Below are positions 5,406-7,442 of a stretch of DNA of 7,442 nt, one piece after another. The stretch's first letter is position 1, and each line of letters starts with the position of its first letter. A model generated the notes under the pieces. That model saw only the letters and a program-made list of their open reading frames with translations, searched no databases and was not told where the DNA came from. The position numbers and the translations under genes were made by a program. Source of the stretch: Bradyrhizobium sp. (lineage in GTDB: Bacteria; Pseudomonadota; Alphaproteobacteria; Rhizobiales; Xanthobacteraceae); assembly GCA_028290165.1 (NCBI GenBank), contig JAQGKJ010000835.1, forward strand, positions 1-7,442, given 5' to 3'.

Positions 5406-6629
5406 ATGGTGGGCCCGCTCGAACCCAAGTCTTTGCCTACCAGGTCTCGGCCGTCGGGGACGACCCGGCGGACGGCGGTCGGCTTGATTCTCGGCACGCC
5501 CCTCTTGGGCGCCTGCGCCGGCGTTCAGCAGAGCCTGAGCTCGTTCTCCAATCCCTTCAGCTCGCAGGCAGGGCCCTCGGGGCCGCCCCAAGAGCCGCTC
5601 GCCGTTGGCAACGGACAGGTCAAGGTCGGATTGATCCTGCCGCTGTCGGCTGCGGGGAATGCCGGCGTCGCCGCGCAATCGATGAAGAACGCCGCCGAGA
5701 TGGCGCTGGCGGAATTCCAGAATCCCAACATCCAGCTCTTGATCAAGGATGATGGCGGCAATCCGCAGGGCGCGGGCCAAGGAACGCAGCAGGCGCTCGA
5801 CGAAGGCGCGGAGATCATTTTAGGCCCGCTGTTTGCCGTGTCGGTTCCGGCGACCGCGCAACTGACGCGGACGCGCGGCGTATCGGTGATCGCGTTCTCG
5901 ACCGATTCGAGCGTGGCGGGCCGCGGCGTCTATCTGCTTAGTTTCCTCCCCGAATCCGACGTCAACCGGATCATCGAATACTCCGCCAGCACCGGGAAGC
6001 GATCGTTTGCCGCGCTGCTGCCCGACAATGCCTATGGCAATGTGGTGGAGGCCGCGTTCAAGCAGGCGGTGGGGCGCCGGGGCGGGCGCGTCGTCGCGTT
6101 TGAAAAATACGGCGCTGATCGCGCCACGGCCGCGCGCACGGTGGCGCAAGCGCTTGCCCAGGCCGATGCGCTGTTTATCGCCGACGACGGCGATTCGGTG
6201 GTGACGGTCGCCGACGCGCTGACTGCAGCCGGGGCCAACTTGCGAAATATCCAGATGCTCGGTACGGGGCTGTGGGACAATCCGCGCGTGTTCGCAAGTC
6301 CCGGACTCCAAGGTGGGCTGTACCCCGCGCCGGATCCGGCCGGTTTCCGCAGTTTCTCGACGCGCTACCGCGCCAAGTTCGGAGGCGAGCCGGTGCGAAC
6401 CGCAACGCTTGCCTATGACGCCGTGGCGCTGGTCGCGGCATTGGCGCGCACGCAGGGGCCGCAACGCTTCTCGCCGGAGGTGCTGACCAACCCGTCCGGC
6501 TTTGCCGGCATCGATGGCCTGTTTCGCTTCCGCCCCGACGGCAGCAACGAGCGCGGCCTTGCGGTGATGCGGGTCGCCTCAGCCGGCGGCACGCCGGTCG
6601 CGGGCTCGCCGAAGAGTTTTGGGGCGTAA
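5406..6629 (+). CDS. LpoA/LppC-like lipoprotein, penicillin-binding protein activator annotation
   Basis: A 407-residue lipoprotein with a type I periplasmic-binding-protein fold. The start at 5406 is favoured over an in-frame ATG at 5328, which would put 26 extra residues before an otherwise normal signal: TTRR near 19-22, a hydrophobic stretch, and the lipobox LGAC (34-37), with Cys37 lipidated. A Ser/Pro/Gly-rich linker follows to about residue 70. The binding fold begins at VKVGLILPLS (72-81) and runs to the C-terminus, with the two-lobed pattern of the ABC-type receptor family. Homologues are usually called penicillin-binding protein activators. E. coli LpoA, which stimulates PBP1A from the outer membrane, also has an N-terminal TPR-like domain, absent here, so the activator role is not assured. 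It is divergent from rsmI and meets hemW tail to tail. A weak purine-rich AGAG site precedes the ATG. Confidence 0.85.
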   Translation: MVGPLEPKSLPTRSRPSGTTRRTAVGLILGTPLLGACAGVQQSLSSFSNPFSSQAGPSGPPQEPLAVGNGQVKVGLILPLSAAGNAGVAAQSMKNAAEMALAEFQNPNIQLLIKDDGGNPQGAGQGTQQALDEGAEIILGPLFAVSVPATAQLTRTRGVSVIAFSTDSSVAGRGVYLLSFLPESDVNRIIEYSASTGKRSFAALLPDNAYGNVVEAAFKQAVGRRGGRVVAFEKYGADRATAARTVAQALAQADALFIADDGDSVVTVADALTAAGANLRNIQMLGTGLWDNPRVFASPGLQGGLYPAPDPAGFRSFSTRYRAKFGGEPVRTATLAYDAVALVAALARTQGPQRFSPEVLTNPSGFAGIDGLFRFRPDGSNERGLAVMRVASAGGTPVAGSPKSFGA

Positions 6630-6632
6630 CTT

Positions 6633-7442
6633 CTACGCCGCCAGATCGGCCACCACGGCATCGAGGACCGGAAATCCGGCTTGCGTCACGCGCAGCCGCC
6701 CGCTTTCGTCGACGACGATCGCGCCTTCTTCGCGCAACACTGCAATCCGGCGCGGATCGAGCGCGCGGCCCGACAGCGCCGCATAGCGGGTCGGGTCGAT
6801 GCCTTCCGCGAGCCGCAAGCCCATCAGCAAAAATTCATCGGCGCGCTCTTCGCTGTTGAGGCGATCGTCGGTGACGACGCCGTGGCCGGAAGCTTCAACG
6901 CGCATCAGCCACGCCTCCGGGCGCTTTTCGGTGGCGATCGCGTGCCGGACGCCATCGAGATCGAGCCGCCCATGGGCGCCGGGACCGATGCCGGCATATT
7001 CCTCGCCGCGCCAGTAGACGAGGTTATGCTGGCATTCCGCGCCTTCTCGCGCGTGATTGGAAATCTCGTAAGCCGGCAGGTCGTATTGGGCGCAGACCTC
7101 TTGCGTGACGTCATACAGCGCCCGCGCGGTCGCTTCATCCGGCGTCTTCAATTTGCCCGCGGCGTGGAGGCCGAAGAAAGGCGTGCCTTCCTCGATCGTC
7201 AGCTGATACAGCGACAGATGCTCCGCGGCTTCCGAAATCGCCAGTTTGAGCTCTTCCGTCCACATCGCGGGCGTTTGGTCAGGCCGGGCATAGATCAGGT
7301 CGAACGAGTAACGATCGAAGGCGCTACGTGCGATCGCCACCGCATCGAGCGCTTCGCGCGCCGAGTGCAAGCGTCCCAGCGATTTCAGCGCGCCATCGTT
7401 CAGCGCCTGCACGCCGAGCGAGACGCGGTTGACGCCGGCTGA
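6633..7442 (-). CDS. hemW: HemW, haem chaperone of the radical SAM family (5' end beyond window)
   Basis: The C-terminal 269 residues of a protein normally near 380-390; the N-terminus, with the CxxxCxxC iron-sulphur motif, lies beyond position 7442. Visible family hallmarks, counted from the first in-window codon, are AGVNRVSLGVQ (2-12), FDLIYARPDQT (47-57), SLYQLTIEEGTPF (77-89), HNLVYW (139-144) and GIGPGAHGR (151-159), followed by a winged-helix-like C-terminal region. HemW was long annotated as an oxygen-independent coproporphyrinogen oxidase (HemN-like). Known members bind haem and deliver it to haem proteins, and lack coproporphyrinogen oxidase activity; the N-terminal cysteine pattern needed to separate it from HemN is not visible, so the call rests on the C-terminal motifs. 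Its stop is 3 bases from the stop of the convergent lipoprotein gene. Confidence 0.93.
   Translation of the reverse strand, partial: SAGVNRVSLGVQALNDGALKSLGRLHSAREALDAVAIARSAFDRYSFDLIYARPDQTPAMWTEELKLAISEAAEHLSLYQLTIEEGTPFFGLHAAGKLKTPDEATARALYDVTQEVCAQYDLPAYEISNHAREGAECQHNLVYWRGEEYAGIGPGAHGRLDLDGVRHAIATEKRPEAWLMRVEASGHGVVTDDRLNSEERADEFLLMGLRLAEGIDPTRYAALSGRALDPRRIAVLREEGAIVVDESGRLRVTQAGFPVLDAVVADLAA

Noticed and set aside
6681..7442. Plus-strand open frame of 253 codons
   Set aside because: It is antisense to hemW, whose conserved motifs are clear on the minus strand.

Overview
The window looks like chromosome from an alphaproteobacterium of the Rhizobiales, most likely Bradyrhizobium or a close relative. 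This is inferred from the high GC, from the protein sequences of GshB, RsmI and HemW, and from the gene order hemW / LpoA-like lipoprotein / rsmI / yraN / gshB. No rRNA, tRNA, CRISPR array, transposase or phage gene was seen.

Layout from left to right. A 5'-partial-window PAP2-type membrane phosphatase gene (minus strand) runs off the left edge. It is followed by a 303-base gap with an orphan hairpin plus T-run. Next comes a Tat-exported metallo-beta-lactamase-fold hydrolase resembling methyl parathion hydrolase (minus), then a structured spacer with inverted and direct repeats. After that is a lower-GC gene of unknown function that resembles DUF5677 (minus). The remaining part is housekeeping: gshB, yraN and rsmI form a compact minus-strand operon transcribed rsmI-yraN-gshB. 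A divergent plus-strand gene encodes a lipoprotein with a periplasmic-binding-protein fold (LpoA/LppC-like). It meets the 3' end of hemW (minus, running off the right edge) tail to tail with only 3 bases between stop codons.

How the genes relate. RsmI modifies 16S rRNA, YraN is a small nuclease-fold protein of unclear role, GshB finishes glutathione synthesis and HemW is a haem chaperone. They are a conserved neighbourhood rather than one pathway. The lipoprotein beside rsmI/yraN mirrors the rsmI-lpoA-yraN neighbourhood of E. coli, but it lacks the N-terminal half of E. coli LpoA.

The most unusual material is on the left side: a PAP2 protein whose signature motifs lack the usual Lys and His, a low-GC orphan gene lying between core genes, and a repeat-rich spacer next to it. 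I found no clear multi-gene novel system; the candidates are listed with modest scores.
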